From NCBI GenBank assembly GCA_036873135.1, contig JAPTYO010000009.1:42982756-43046755 (forward strand): a stretch of DNA of 64,000 nt. The letters run 5' to 3'. This DNA comes from Clarkia xantiana subsp. parviflora (taxonomy: Eukaryota > Streptophyta > Magnoliopsida > Myrtales > Onagraceae). The notes beneath the pieces were generated by a model. It searched no databases. It was not told the DNA's origin and saw only the letters and a list, made by a program, of their open reading frames with translations. Positions 34,655-46,941 of this stretch are shown here, in pieces (positions within the stretch are counted from its first letter, which is position 1; each line of letters begins with the position of its first letter). A program made the position numbers and the translations under genes.

Positions 34655-35170
34655 CAACAAATCACCTATGAGGACGTCAAACACATCAGCAATCCCTTTA
34701 TCTTCCTTATCTCCTTTTTCACATATCTTTTTTAAATCTTTTTAAAATTAAGTTCAACTCATGCTTATTAGCCTCAGTACTTGTCAAAAGAAATGATCAG
34801 TAGACGCTTTCTTGTAATCCGTTGCGCGAACTCTAAATATCTAATAAAGGTTAAATCTACATTTGTACGTACATATCTATGCGTTGCATGCTATTTTGGA
34901 TTAAACGCGAAGCAACAAAACTACGCGCCTATTATTTACATCAATAATCCAAGATATTATGCCATGTGCAAGCAAAAATCTATTACGCGTTATGACAACG
35001 CTTATCATCAACAACAACTTACTCATATTGACGACTACATCAAAAGGCGTCATCACGGAATCGAAACTTGGAGTTAAAACCAAGATATTTTCAAAGTCGG
35101 CATGCTGCAACTACATATAACGGATGATACTTGGAAAAGCCACAATATGCATACCGATCATGATCCGCAC
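34655..35170 (+). other. 3' region of B3 up to a truncation point
   Basis: Non-coding. GACGACTACATCAAAAGGCGTC near 35030 resembles the 69-bp repeat after the B2 pol, so gag is followed directly by post-pol sequence. The element ends abruptly near 35170, where copia sequence begins; no 3' LTR follows. Confidence 0.55.
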
Positions 35171-37411
35171 CTATCACGTCCGCACTAGATCGAGGCATGC
35201 AACCATGGCTAGGATTGCCCTAACTGTGCTGTACCGCACAGTCAGTAGGTATGTTTCATCAAAGTTCACTCTGTGAAGCTGGGTGTATCCATTCGCAACT
35301 AGTCGAGCCTCGTACCGCTCGACATTTCCATCAGCAGTGAGTTTTAGTTTCAGAACCCACTTCACCCTATGGCCCTGCGGTTAGCAGGTAAATCAACTAA
35401 AGACCATAACGAATTGGCTTTCATTGAGGAGATCTCTTCCTCCATTGCTTTCCTCCATTCCTTCACTTGAGGTCCATTCAACGCTTGTTTAACCATTACC
35501 AGTTCATCAACAGAAGTTAGGGTGAATATCTCACCCCGCTCGATGGGAAACTTCTTGGGAGAAGTTCGATGCCTTTGACTGCATCTAGGCTCGTTAATCC
35601 CATCTTGAGTCTGAACGTTGCTCCCATTCGAAATAATGCTTTCTATCGGAGCATCACTCCCACTGGGAACAAGGGCAGTGCTAGAACCTTGACCTACAAG
35701 TTTTCTTGGACGACCTCTCGGCCTCGGAACCAAGTTGGTTAACCCACTCCCACTGGGAGCAATGGGTAGTTGTGGTATTATTGGATTTTCATCCAGCGGT
35801 TCGGCAACGTGATTATCAGGTTCAACTTGATTCGCACCTACAGCAACAGTGATTTGTGTGGTAGGATTGGCTTCTCCCACTGGATTTACTATGAAAATGT
35901 CCCCATCTTTATATACCATTTTCACTTGTGTTGCTACCTCAAATCTCCCACTCGAAGTAAGTGGGACCTGACTATCATCGTTATCCTGCTCCAATTCGAT
36001 CAAGACTTTGTCTTTTTTGATTTCACCAAGCATTGGAAATTCGTCCTCAAGGAATGTGACGTCTCTGGACTCATGTTCGACCACGCCACCATTTTCCTGA
36101 GATGACACAAACACATAACCTTTAGAGTTCTCCGAATATCTTATGAATATACTCTTGATTCCTCTTGGTCCCAATTTGCCAAATCGGCTATCAGTTGCAT
36201 GTGTATAGGCCGCGCAACCCCATGGTCGCAATCTGGTGAGGTCTAAATCTCTACAAGTCCTTAGCTCATATGGTGTCGTGTCAACCGCCTTTGTTGGAAC
36301 AAGGTTTAGTATATGAGTTTCAGTCAACAACACGTCTCCCCAAAAGGAGATTGGAAGTTGTGCCTGCGACATCATAGTTCTGAACATGTCCAGGAGTGTT
36401 CGATTACGACGTTCAGCCACACCATTTTGTTGTGGAGTGTTTGGGATTGTTGTTTGACGAGCAATTCCCCTTTCTTTGCACAATTTATTAAACTCATTAG
36501 AGAGGATATTCTCCACCTCTATCAGTGCGTAGAGTTTTCACATTTTGCTCCTGCTGATTCTCTACGAGCTTTAGAAAACTTATAAAGCAATCTATAGCTT
36601 GGGATTTGCGAGTAATCAAATGAGTAAACCAATAACGGTTAAAGTCGTCTATGAAAGTTATGAAGTATCGTTTACCACCCCTAGCGGCAACATTCATTGA
36701 TCCACATACGTCAGAATGAATCAGATGCAATCGATACACGGCTCGCTGAGCTTTGCCAAATGGCTTACGGGTTGACTTTCCAGCTAGACAATCATGACAA
36801 GTGCTTTTAACCACATTGTCAGTTCCGGGCAAAATCCCACGTTGAGCTAACGACTGCATCCTGTCATAGCCTATATTTCCAAGCCTCGCATGCCATCCAG
36901 CCGCATCAGTTTCTGCTTCCCTTGAAGACATTGCATACATTTTCTTCGAATTTATACTTCAATTCAAATCCATGATGATGAGACCATTAGAAGAAATGTC
37001 ATGTCCATATAAGACGCTGCCTTTATTTATCCGAACAAGGGTCTTCTCAAATGATAAAACAAAGTTATTATTCATAAGAACGGAAACAAAAACAACATTT
37101 CTACGAGTTCTAGGAGCAAAAAGAACATTTTCAAGAAGTAAGGTCCTTCCATTGTTCATAGACAACTTGCAGTTCCCTATTCATAAGACTTCAACTTGTG
37201 AGTTGTCGCGAATGTATATCCTTTTAGAATCCTTCGGAAATCGTCTAAACTTGGAAAATAGTCCTTTGTCGTTGGCTATGTGGTCTATTGCGCCTGAATC
37301 AAGATTCCAATAAGGATTTTAGTCAGTTAGCATAACGGTCGAGGAAACTAAAGCTTCCATTATATAACCAACATGGCGTACATTTTTAGGGTGCGATTTG
37401 CTAGAACCTGC
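35171..37411 (-). pseudogene. Copia pol fragment (protease, integrase, start of RT), minus strand
   Basis: Ty1/copia order protease-integrase-RT is read from high to low coordinates. A protease LDSGA motif lies near 37305. Integrase has H..H then CHDC, catalytic D in HSDVCG, D in TDRGGEY and E in NGVAERRNRT. A Pro/Ser-rich linker follows, then the RT start (KWVLKLKLTADG, ARLVANGYTQ). Lesions include stops near 37195 and 37320, a frameshift at about 36505 and a stop or frameshift at about 35362. It is cut at 35170 next to B3, and at 37411, where an opposite-strand copia LTR begins. It may be the same element as the copia gag at 46942-47659. Confidence 0.85.
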
Positions 37412-38014
37412 TGTAAGCATATGGTGATGGGCGCCGTAATTGGTAGCACATAATATGTATAGATTACCTAAGAAAATTAGGTGAATGTCACATTAGGGTA
37501 ATTGGGCTAAACCCAAATCCCAATTGACATGAGATGCCCAAATTATGGGCCTCCCCTATGCATGGCCGGCCGAAACCTAGGTGTGGGCAAAGTGGACTTT
37601 TGTCCACTTTGTTCCTCCAATAAATACACGGTGTTAGGGGATTTTTAGGGCTAATCACTATACCCTCATTAGAGTGTTTTAGAGTGAAAAACCCTCAACT
37701 CCACACTACAGAGTTTCGGCCGAACCCTTTGCTTCACCAAGGGTGTGCCAATTTGCTTTTCAAGCAAACACTCTAGAGATCTGTCCCCGTGCCAAGAATC
37801 GATCAGAGGCTTTGCTGTAGAGCTTGTACCGCGTAGGGCTTCTCTTACAAGAACCTCTACGGGTCCCGGCCGGAGGATCGTGAACTCCCTCCTAAGAAGA
37901 TCTTGGGTCTACGGATCATCTTAAAGGTATGTGTGAATCTTCCGCTGCGTAATTCTGATTACTAGCATTTACTTTGTTTAAGTATCCGTAGTGATTACTC
38001 CCCGTAATCTAACA
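37412..38014 (+). repeat. 5' LTR of plus-strand copia element
   Basis: 603 bp, TGTAAGCATATGGTG to CCCGTAATCTAACA. It aligns over its length with the minus-strand LTR at 48555-49155 (601 bp): shared GTGGACTTTTGTCCACTTT inverted repeat, GAGTGTTTTAGA, GAATCGATC and GTATCCGTAGTGATTACTCC. A primer-binding site follows directly. Confidence 0.88.
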
Positions 38015-38015
38015 T

Positions 38016-38027
38016 TGCTATCAGAGC
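38016..38027 (+). promoter_or_regulatory. Primer-binding site, initiator tRNA-Met type
   Basis: TGCTATCAGAGC matches the complement of the 3' end of plant initiator tRNA-Met (TGGTATCAGAGC) with one mismatch. This is the usual copia primer. Confidence 0.75.
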
Positions 38028-40041
38028 CTGCGTTAGGAGTTCATGATTTTGATAAATTGTTATTCTTGAATTTTAAAATTGAAAACAGAAATTTTTAAAA
38101 AGAAAATTTTAAAATTTCAATTTTTTGGGGTTATTTGTGAATCCGAAATTTTCATGATGTTCCTGGTTAATTTGATGTTCATGATCTTCAAGAAAAGTGT
38201 AATATTTATCAAAATCAAACATTGGATTGTAAATCTTATTAAAATTTAATCTTAAAATTTGACCACTTGTTCACAATTTTAGTGTTTGTGCCGAAACCCT
38301 ATGTGAATTACAAGGTAAAATTTTTAAATCTCTTAATCACCAAGGGACATATTTGGCCAAAGTTTTTAAATATATTGTTTACCATATTTTAATTTTTAAT
38401 TAAGGTGAAAATATATCTATAATTAGGAACATTAGGATAGATTCACATTAATATATATAGAAATATATATAACAATCAATATAGCTAAATATTTAATAGA
38501 TTTAAAGATATTGTTGATAGATTTAATTGCCTAAAAGATTGAGAAAATATATTGTCAGTATATTTTTTACCCTATTTAAGATATTGACAATAAATAAATA
38601 TATAAATTATATATTGTGCCGTTTTTTTACATATATATATATATATATATATATGATTGATTTAATCTTATATATAGAATCTTAGCAATAAATATATGTA
38701 TGTTTTAATATGGTCCAAAATTTACATTTATATATTTAATATTGGGCCACAAGTAAACATTTCGGCCCAACCTTTGAAATTTTAATTATCGGGCCGGTCT
38801 AATCATTTCGAACTGGATTTTCTCAATCATTTCGACCTAATCGGGTCGGGTCGAACCGGGGTAATTGAGTGGATCTAACCAAATCGGTTTTGTGTGTTGA
38901 ACCGAACAAAAACCTATTTTATTGGATCGGTTCAATCTGAACCAGATTTTAAAATTAAAACTGCACCGAACCGAACCAGATTTTAAACCGGACCGACCCG
39001 AACAAGATTTTAAACCGGACCGAACCAGATCAAACCGGTGCAAAATTGACTGAAACTGAAATGATTTTCAAAACCAAATTCAAGTCAATTAAATAAATTA
39101 GGGTGGTTATGTTTTAAAATCCAAATGTTTTTTAACCTCTAAATGAACTACACATTGCTCATAGGGTTACTAACCTTTATGCCTTGTTTCGATTATTGGG
39201 ATGGATCTCGGAGATACATGTTTTTGGGACTGGATTAATTAGAGGGTTGAATTGAAATTGTTTATTATTCAATATATCTTAATGCATAATTAGAAATGTT
39301 TTCTTGGCTTAGTCAAGCTGGCTGGATATTTCATGTTGTGGGCGGAGCCCTGGTTAAATATAGGGAATGCGCATTAGGATAGACATGCTGTGATGGTTGG
39401 AAATGCCTAGGATTCATGTCTAGAATGTTGCGTAATTGAATATAAGGATGAATTGCAAATCACCCCCTAATGTTTAAAATTATTTTAAAACCGAAAACCA
39501 GTCGCCAAATATGTATGATTGTTGTGAATATTTTCATGTTTGACACGTATGGTAGAATGTTGAGGATGTAGTTGCATTTGATAATTTACATGGAAGTAGA
39601 ATTATGTATGGAAGCATGAGTTCCTCAGAACATTAGACGCATGACGCGTAAACATGAATGTGGTTTGTTTGATGAATGTTACTTGCGTATAATAATTTAC
39701 ATGTTTAGTAGAATTATATATGCAAGAGTGAATTCATCGGAATATTTTCCAAAAGAAAAAGGGCCTTGGGAAAGCCAAGATTGGGTACGGTTGTTTTAAA
39801 ATCCTCGTTCCGGTAATTTGCGATTAAAACCATTTTAAAAGATTGATCTATTAGATTGACGGCGGTAACGTGAACTCTTTCACAACCATCTTCCATTGGT
39901 TTACTGGTGGTCGTTTGGTTTAGATGACCGAGGAATCATTATTTGTCGGATTCAATCTTAATAGATATCAGATGTATGCAATTCTTTCTCAAAATGTTAT
40001 TTTCTACCTAAGTTTGCATAACCATCAATGTGTTGGTTTTC
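38028..40041 (+). other. Copia 5' leader, non-coding
   Basis: No frame of interest. A (TA)n run lies at about 38638-38655. A tandem of AACCGGACCGAACCAGAT-type words spans about 38865-39040. From about 39190 it aligns with the leader of the minus-strand copia (48490 downward; shared GGATGGATCTCGG and GTCTAGAA words). Confidence 0.65.
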
Positions 40042-40416
40042 ATGGCTGACCCGGTACAGTTCTACGAACCACGCAATCTGGACGACATGGATTACGATGC
40101 ATGGAGATATAATGTTATGGATCTTCTGATCGCTGCGAATCTTGACGATCAGATCAATCTAACGGCGGATAGGCTGAGCTTGGACAAATACAAAAACCCA
40201 CATGAAAGTAACAGCAAGAAAAGGTTGAGGAAGGATCGTAATGCACGAGAGTTGATCCTCTCGCAGCTGTCAAATGAAGTAGAAGAAGAGTTTACACAAC
40301 TCGGCGCATTGCATCTTTGGTGTGCCATATACCTTCGCTTCGGTAAGGGTAAGGTCGCTGAAGCTAGAGCCTTGATGGCGGAATACTTCAGTATTCTATG
40401 CAGTGATGACGGTTAA
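40042..40416 (+). pseudogene. Copia gag N-terminal fragment
   Basis: The frame from ATG at 40042 reads MADPVQFYEPRNLDDMDYDA, then W-R-Y-N-V-M-D-L-L, the usual start of copia Gag with the conserved Trp helix. It stops at 40416, about 125 codons in, well before the zinc knuckle. The rest of gag is not recognisable. Confidence 0.65.
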
Positions 40417-41819
40417 GACAACTAGTCCATCAAACTTCTTCATGATTGCTTTGAGTTTGAGATCTGACACCCTTGTATTGTTAAGTGTTGGTTTTTCTAT
40501 ATGTTTAATTTATGAATTTGGAATACATTGTTTCGGTATCATTGAATAAAGTAGTTATCTTTCGATTCGAAAAGAGTTCTGCTTATCAAGATTAATCGAC
40601 TCAATTAAAAACGGGATCGATCCCAAATAAGTAAATAACCAAAATGAAATTGACATCATAAATGACAGAATCAAGAAAATCCATACATTTTCTCCTACAT
40701 CTAAGCCTACGGACTAGATCATGCCATTAAATCCATTGATTGAGTCGCTCTAAGAATTAACCGATTAAGACTCTTTCTTTATTATTATTACTCCATTGAA
40801 TGAAATAATCTGTAATGATAATCATGTGCGAAACCGATTGGATAAAATTGTATTAAATTCAAAAATGAAACGATTTAACCAAATGTTAAACTAGGGTAAG
40901 TTGCGCTTCGCGCAAGTGGACCTCGATAGAGGAACACACCGTTTCAAAGTATGAGTTTAATACAGAAGTGTTTAAAATGATGATGTGCTGAATTTTCGTT
41001 TGCATTCCTTCGGAAATAGCTTATTGATAATATTTACATCAGGTAGGAAGTAGGCTTAGAAAGCTACTACGACCTTGTAAAAGTATCGACTGACGCATAA
41101 GGTGAAAACCTGTAATGCTCAGTTCGGATATGGAATAAAATCTCTGAATAAGTTAGCAAACAAAGAAGGATGAAGTCGGTTAAACGATTTTCCTTCCGTA
41201 CGCCTTGAACGATAAGTTAGGCTATGCACTAAAATCAAATAACACACTTCTATAGACATAATTTGTAAACATAAATTTTGCAGTCATTTCGCCACATATT
41301 CCCTATGGGATGATGAGAGAATGATTCACATTAATGTAAAACTATGTTCCATTGAAATCGGTAAAATCATGCCACCATGAAAGCTGAAGTGTGATAATGA
41401 GTTAAATTATATCACCATGTGAAATTAATTGTGCATTAAACACGTATTTAGGAAAAGAGTATGCAAATTACTCTTTGAAAATACATGTTTACAACTTAAA
41501 GACATGGTACCGTGGTCGAACATGTTACATTACATAATTGAGTACGGATTTTCCGATGCATTGACGTTTTCGGTACAATGAGTCTTGATCAGACAGAAGA
41601 GGTTATTACTGACATCAGGTCCCACTTAATTCGAGTGGGAGAGATTTGAAGCAGCAACTCAAGTGAATGACATGGTAAATGATAATGATTAACATTTTCA
41701 TAATAAATCTAGTGGGAGGTCTAAACACCTACCACAAGTAATCATTGTTGTTGTTTGGACGAATCAAGTTGAACTTGATTATCGTAATGCGAAACCGGGA
41801 ATGCCACAACTACCTATAC
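40417..41819 (+). other. Eroded copia interior
   Basis: No gag, protease or integrase motif can be read in any frame. The orientation and flanks imply deleted and decayed copia sequence. Confidence 0.45.
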
Positions 41820-42792
41820 TACCCATTGTTCCCAGTGGGAGTGATCCGACAAACTTGGTTCCAGATCCTAGTGATCAAGGAATTCATCTTGGAAGTAAAA
41901 TTCTGAGACCGAGAAGTCGTATAAGGAAAGTTGTCGGTTATGGTTAAAGCACTCCTCTTGTACCCAATAGAAGTGATGCTCCGATGAGAATCATCATCTT
42001 GAATATATGCTCCGTTAAGAGGCATTATTCCGAGTGGGAGAGACGTTAAGACTCAAAGATGGGATAATCAAGCCTAGAGGAAAGTCAAAGGCGTCAGACT
42101 TCTCCAAAGAAGTATCCCATCTGGATGAGTGATAACCTCGCTCTATCGATGTGCATTGGAAACACCTCAAGTGGAGACATGGAAGAAAATAATAAATGAG
42201 AGAGATCGCCAGAATGAAAACCGTTAAAAGTCAATAGTTGATTTACCTGCTAACCACAGAGGCATAAGGATAGGGTGAGTCCTGATAGAAGGCTCACCAC
42301 TGATGGAAAAGGTCGAGCGATATATTGCTCGACTCATTTCAAAAAGGCTATACCTAACTTCGCGGAGTGGACTTTTACAAAATTACTCAACACCTGTGCG
42401 TAAAATCACGGTGCAGGGCCAATCATGTTCCTGGTAGCGGGTTTCAGTTACGAACCTCACCAAATGAGTATAAAGACCGCATTCCTCCTCAAAAACCTAG
42501 AGGAAGAGATCTACGTGGATAAATCGGAGGGTTTCATTACTCCTGGCAACGAACGTAAAGTTTGTAAACTCCAAAGGTCCATTTACGGTGTTAAACAGTC
42601 GTCTCGGCAATGGTACCGCCGATTCCACGAGGAAATCGTAGGAAACATATTTGTGAATCTTCACGAGGATCCGTGCGTGTATTATAAGACCTCCGGGTCT
42701 AAGTATGTCATCTTAACCTTATGCGTGGACGACATACTTATTGCTGTAAACGACATGAGATTTGTGAATATGTCAAAGTCCTGGTTGGCATC
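41820..42792 (+). pseudogene. Copia integrase-RT linker and RT fragment
   Basis: From 41820 the frame carries the Pro/Ser linker (PSGSDPTNLVP) also seen in the minus copy at about 35740, with many stops. From about 42425 RT is readable: QMSIKTAFLLKNLEEEIYV (D replaced by S or T), KVCKLQRSIYGVKQSSRQWY and CVDDILIA with the catalytic DD. It breaks off after WLASDGF, exactly at the A3 LTR (42793). Confidence 0.8.
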
Positions 42793-43504
42793 TGATGGGT
42801 TCGACTACAGCCGTTAGGCCCTTTAACGGTGAGGAAACGGCGAATAGGCCCGGTGGGCCCTAAACAAAGGCCAAGATGGCCCAGACAAAGGATCCCGACG
42901 AAGGGAGCCCGAGGATGAGAGGTCCCGGAAGAGTCGGACCTGACAAGCGAGCTGAACGCTCCCGACAAAATGCCTCTGAGTAGGCCCCGGTGACGAATCC
43001 CTGAGAAGAATAGGCCCTGTCACGATGACGAGGGGCCCCGAGCGGTGACACAACGAGATAATGGAGTCCCCGACGGGAGTCGGGACTCGTTATCAGAGGA
43101 TAAGGCCGAGATACGCGGGGCGTGGCCGAGATACGCGGGACGTGGTTAAGATACACGGAGCGTGGCCGAGATACGCGGGGCGTGGCCGAGATAAGCGAGA
43201 TCATGGTCGAGATAGGCGGGATCACACCCGAGATACGCGGGATACGGGCTAACCACCCCCAACGGTTTACCAGGTAACTGAGGTATCTCTTCGCCTATAA
43301 AAGGGCAAGAGGTCACCTCAGATCACTGACGTTGAAATACATTACTTGAGATTACTGCTTGCCAGTCCGTACGAGATACTCATTTAAGCATCGGAGAGGG
43401 ATTCTGGGTCACCGCCCGGTCTATCCCCTCTTGCAGGATTGCGTGGAGCAAAGGAGCTAGGATCGCCGTCAAAGTCCGTACCGGAGTTCCACCGTGATCC
43501 AACA
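42793..43504 (+). repeat. 5' LTR of element A3
   Basis: 712 bp, TGATGGGTTCG to GTGATCCAACA. TATAAAAG lies at 43296-43303. Tandem words of about 20 bp (CGTGGCCGAGATACGCGGG type) fill about 43106-43235 in U3. The hairpin has stems 43398-43402/43423-43427 and 43406-43409/43414-43417. Nearly the same sequence forms the A2 LTR on the other strand; the A1 LTR is a more distant relative. Confidence 0.9.
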
Positions 43505-43522
43505 TTGGCGCCGTCTGTGGGA
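43505..43522 (+). promoter_or_regulatory. Primer-binding site of A3
   Basis: TTGGCGCCGTCTGTGGG directly after the LTR. Same start as in B3 and B4; the tRNA is not assigned. Confidence 0.7.
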
Positions 43523-43540
43523 AGCAAACAAAAAGCTGAT

Positions 43541-46500
43541 ATGCCTTCTACTCGTTCAATGGCGGCTGGCAAGCAAAGAAGGCAAGGACAATCTGGTGGC
43601 TCTCGTCACCCCGCTGCAACAACTCTGAATTCACTACCAGAACAGGAGGAAAACCAGAACCATCCCGCTGCTGAGCTCTCCCAGACAGGGGGGCATAATG
43701 AAGGTCCCGAAGAGATTGCTGCTCAGCACCAGGGCAACAGGGAGCAGGAGGCTCCCCCAGCTACGGACCTGACAAGAGCTGTGGCAGAAGCCATGCCTAT
43801 GTTCTTGGCAGCCGTGGAGGCTCTCTTAGATCGGAGAGAGGCCGCGAGGAGGCAGGAGGAGATGCCCCCGTTAGAGGAAGCGCCCCCACCAGCAGAGGTT
43901 CGGAACTTACAGGAAGCTCCGCCTCAAGGCCAGGACAGGAGTAGGGCATCCATTCAGCCAGAGAGATTCGTGGTCGATGGGCCAGGACCAGTACAGCACA
44001 GGACCATTCCCCTGAATGGTCCCATCACCCCCGATCAGGTGGTAAAGATCGTGAACATCTACATGGGAGAGCAGAAGCCGCTGGTGTCGGAGCTGAGGGA
44101 TCGATCTACTCATCCCTTCGTTCCTCGACTCATAGACACCCTAGCCCCGCCAGGGCTGGGTATCCCCACGATAAAGGAATACGATGGCGAAGGAGATTCG
44201 GTTCGTCATGTCCAGAAGCACCTCATGGCGTGTCTTGGAAGAGCCCCGAATGAAGATATAGTGTGTACACTGTTCCCGAACACACATGGGGAAAGAGCCT
44301 TGACCTGGTTCTTTAGTTTGCCCCCAGGCTGCATCACTTGCTGGGCAGATATGCACGACCGGTTCATTCAGCAGTACCAGGGTCGTAGACGTTTGCTGAA
44401 AAGTGTGAGGTCCCTGACCCAGGTGGTACAGAGGCCCGACGAATCGCTGGCACACTATTACCAGCGATACACTGCCAGTGTGGCGGAGATTGATGAGGAG
44501 ATCTCGGAGGGTGAAACCATCCGTACATTCATTCGGAATCTAACGGCCCCCTATGGTTCCGACCTAATGCATAGCGTGGCTGAGAAAGCCGTGTGGAATA
44601 TGGAGGCACTACAGAAAAGGGTGAAACGGAAAATCGATGTCCAGGAGTCGAAGATAGCCGCTGGAGAGCTGGAGCCCCCGAAATCGAATAAAGGGAAGCA
44701 GTCGGTTAAACCTTTCGACGATCGTAAGTCAAAGGGCAAACCCGAAGGCAGTCGGGATCGAGGACGCTCTGGTCGGAGGGATGATAGGCGTTCTTTAAGG
44801 AAGGACAAGCGGGAGGATCTCGACATTCCTCTCAACTACTCCATGGCGGAGGTACTAATGGTCATGGAACGACAAGGTATCTCCAGGTACCCCCCCAAAG
44901 AAGGATGGAGAATTCTTAGGATCCCGCACGGATCGCTACTGCCGATTTCACCGCACAACTGGTCACGATACCAACCATTGTCGGGAGCTGAAGAAGGAAA
45001 TCGAGAAATTGATCCAGAAGGGGAAGCTCAAGGAGTACGTCGGGGATAAGCGGTGTCGATCCCGCTCTCGGTCCCGATCACGGTCCCGTTCTCGATCCCA
45101 CGATCGGTCCCCAAAGAAGAAGAGGTCCGATCCGAAGCCGTCCGGTGCCCGCAAAGAACGACGGGGCACCATTAATGTGATTCACGGAGGATTTGCTGCT
45201 GGAGGTGATACCTCGTCCTCCCGGGAGGTTTACGCCTCTAGAATTCCTACGGCTGTGGTGCTAGGCAAGAGGTCTCGATCCTGGACCCTGAGGGAAGAAA
45301 TGGTGATCTCCTTTTCGTCGGAGGATCTCATAGACGTGGAGACTCCGCACGATGACGCCTTGGTTGTAAGCTTGGATGTAGACGGAAACGAGATGAAGCG
45401 AATTCTGATCGACGGAGGAAGCTCCTCCGATATTCTATTTATGGACGCACTGGAGGCTATGGGAAAAACGAAGAAAGATCTGAAGAAGGCAAACTTCCCG
45501 ATGGTCGGGTTCTCTGGTTCAACCTCCTATCCGCTAGGAGTAATCACCTTACCAGTGGAGTTTGGTAGTAGGTGGAAATCAGAAAGGAGGAACGTGGAGT
45601 TCGTGGTAGTTGATTCCGCAGGGACTTACAACGCGATTATCGGGAGAACCACCATCAACCCCCTGATGGCAGTTGCCTCAACAGTACACCAGAAGATGAA
45701 GTTCCCGACCGACCACGGAGTCGGAGAAGTCAAGGGTGACCAGGTAGCTTCTCGAAAATGCTATGTTAACGCCACCCGGAGGAGGATGCGAGAGGCCATG
45801 ACTGTCCTCCAGACAGATACAGATCCTAGAGAGGAGTTTGGGCGTCCCGCCCCCATAGAAGATCTAAAAGAAGTTGAGATCGACGGACCCCAGAGGAAGG
45901 TGAAAATCGGGTCTGCTCTGACTGAGGAGACAGCCCAAAAATTGATTGAGTTGCTGAAGGAGTTCAAGGAGCTGTTTGCCTGGTCTACGAGCGATATGCC
46001 AGGAATCAGCCCCGATGTGATCGTACACGAGCTGAAGATAGACCCCGCAATCAAACCTATCACGCAGAAAAGGCGTCCGATGGGCACAGACAAGAAGATC
46101 GCGATCCAGCAGGAGGTGGGCAGGTTGCTCGATGCTGGGTTTATTAAAGAGCTCCGATTCCATACTTGGGTCGCTAATCCAGTGCTGGTGAAGAAGACTA
46201 ATGGGAAATGGCGGATGTGTGTGGATTTCCGCGACCTGAATAAGGCTTGCCCGAAGGACTGATACCCGCTCTCGAGAATCGACCAGCTGGTGGATGCCAC
46301 GTCGGGACATGAGCTGTTGAGCTTCATGGATGCATATTCGGGCTATAACCAGATCAAGATGGCCAAGGAAGACGCTCCTCACACAGCATTCTATGCAGAC
46401 AGTGACATCTATCACTACGATGTCATGCCTTTCGGTTTGATCAATGCTGGGGCAACCTACCAGCGGATGGTGAACAAGCTGTTCGGAGATATGCTTGGGG

Positions 46501-46941
46501 AGACCATGGAGGCTTACGTGAATGACATGCTGGTGAAATCCCGAGCTGAGGATCATGTACACAACCTAGCCATGGCGTTTGAGCGGATGAGGCTTCATCA
46601 GGTTCGCTTAAACCCGACGAAATGCGCCTTCGGAGTCCATTCAGGGAAATTTTTGGGCTTTATGATGAGCCAGAGAGGAATTGAGGTGAATCCCGAGAAG
46701 CTGAGGGCGATTGAGGAGATGCAGTCTCCGATAAACCATCGGGAGGTGCAAGTGCTGAATGGCCGACTAGCTGCAATGAATCGCTTCCTGTCCAAAGCTA
46801 GCGACTGATCAATGCCATTTTTTGAAGTCCTGAGGGCCAACAAGAAGTTTGAGTGGACCGCCAAGTGTGAAGAAGCATTCCAAGCACTCAAGCAACACCT
46901 TCGCACCCTCCCGCCGTTGGCGAAACCGGTTCCAGGCGAGC
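43541..46941 (+). pseudogene. gag-pol of A3, frameshift, stops and RT active-site loss
   Basis: ATG at 43541, 36 bp after the LTR. Gag runs in one frame: a Pro/Glu-rich arm, then the retrotransposon gag domain (about 44160-44620, GERALTWFFSLPPG region), then a basic tail. A one-base shift occurs in the C7 run at about 44888. The following frame carries the knuckle CRFHRTTGHDTNHC, an Arg/Ser stretch, protease DGG (at about 45412) and the RT start, to a TGA at 46260 where A1 has TGT (Cys). RT continues, but YVDD reads YVND. A second TGA at 46806 replaces the CGA codon of A1. Sequence ends near 46941. A C-to-T change at a CpG explains the CGA stop. It gives a complete view of the gag that A1 lacks in this window. 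Confidence 0.9.

Larger units (their letters stand above)
37412..42792 (+). mobile_element. Decayed Ty1/copia element, plus strand, 3' end lost
   Basis: 5' LTR (37412-38014), primer-binding site, a 2-kb leader, a gag piece (40042-40416), eroded interior and an RT piece (42425-42790). It ends where gypsy element A3 inserted at 42793. The reverse-strand copia at 46942-50887 carries a matching LTR and leader. Confidence 0.75.
42793..46941 (+). mobile_element. Tat-lineage gypsy element A3, 3'-truncated
   Basis: 5' LTR, primer-binding site, complete gag and pol down to the RT/RNase H junction, where it is cut at 46941 and joined to minus-strand copia. It interrupts the copia RT at 42792. The left target site reads GCATC; the other copy is lost with the 3' end. 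Confidence 0.85.

Noticed and set aside
35770..36105. Plus-strand frame of 111 codons
   Set aside because: Shadow of the minus-strand copia integrase-RT linker.
43439..43540. Upstream extension of the A3 gag frame
   Set aside because: It lies in the LTR end and primer site; the first ATG after the primer site is 43541.
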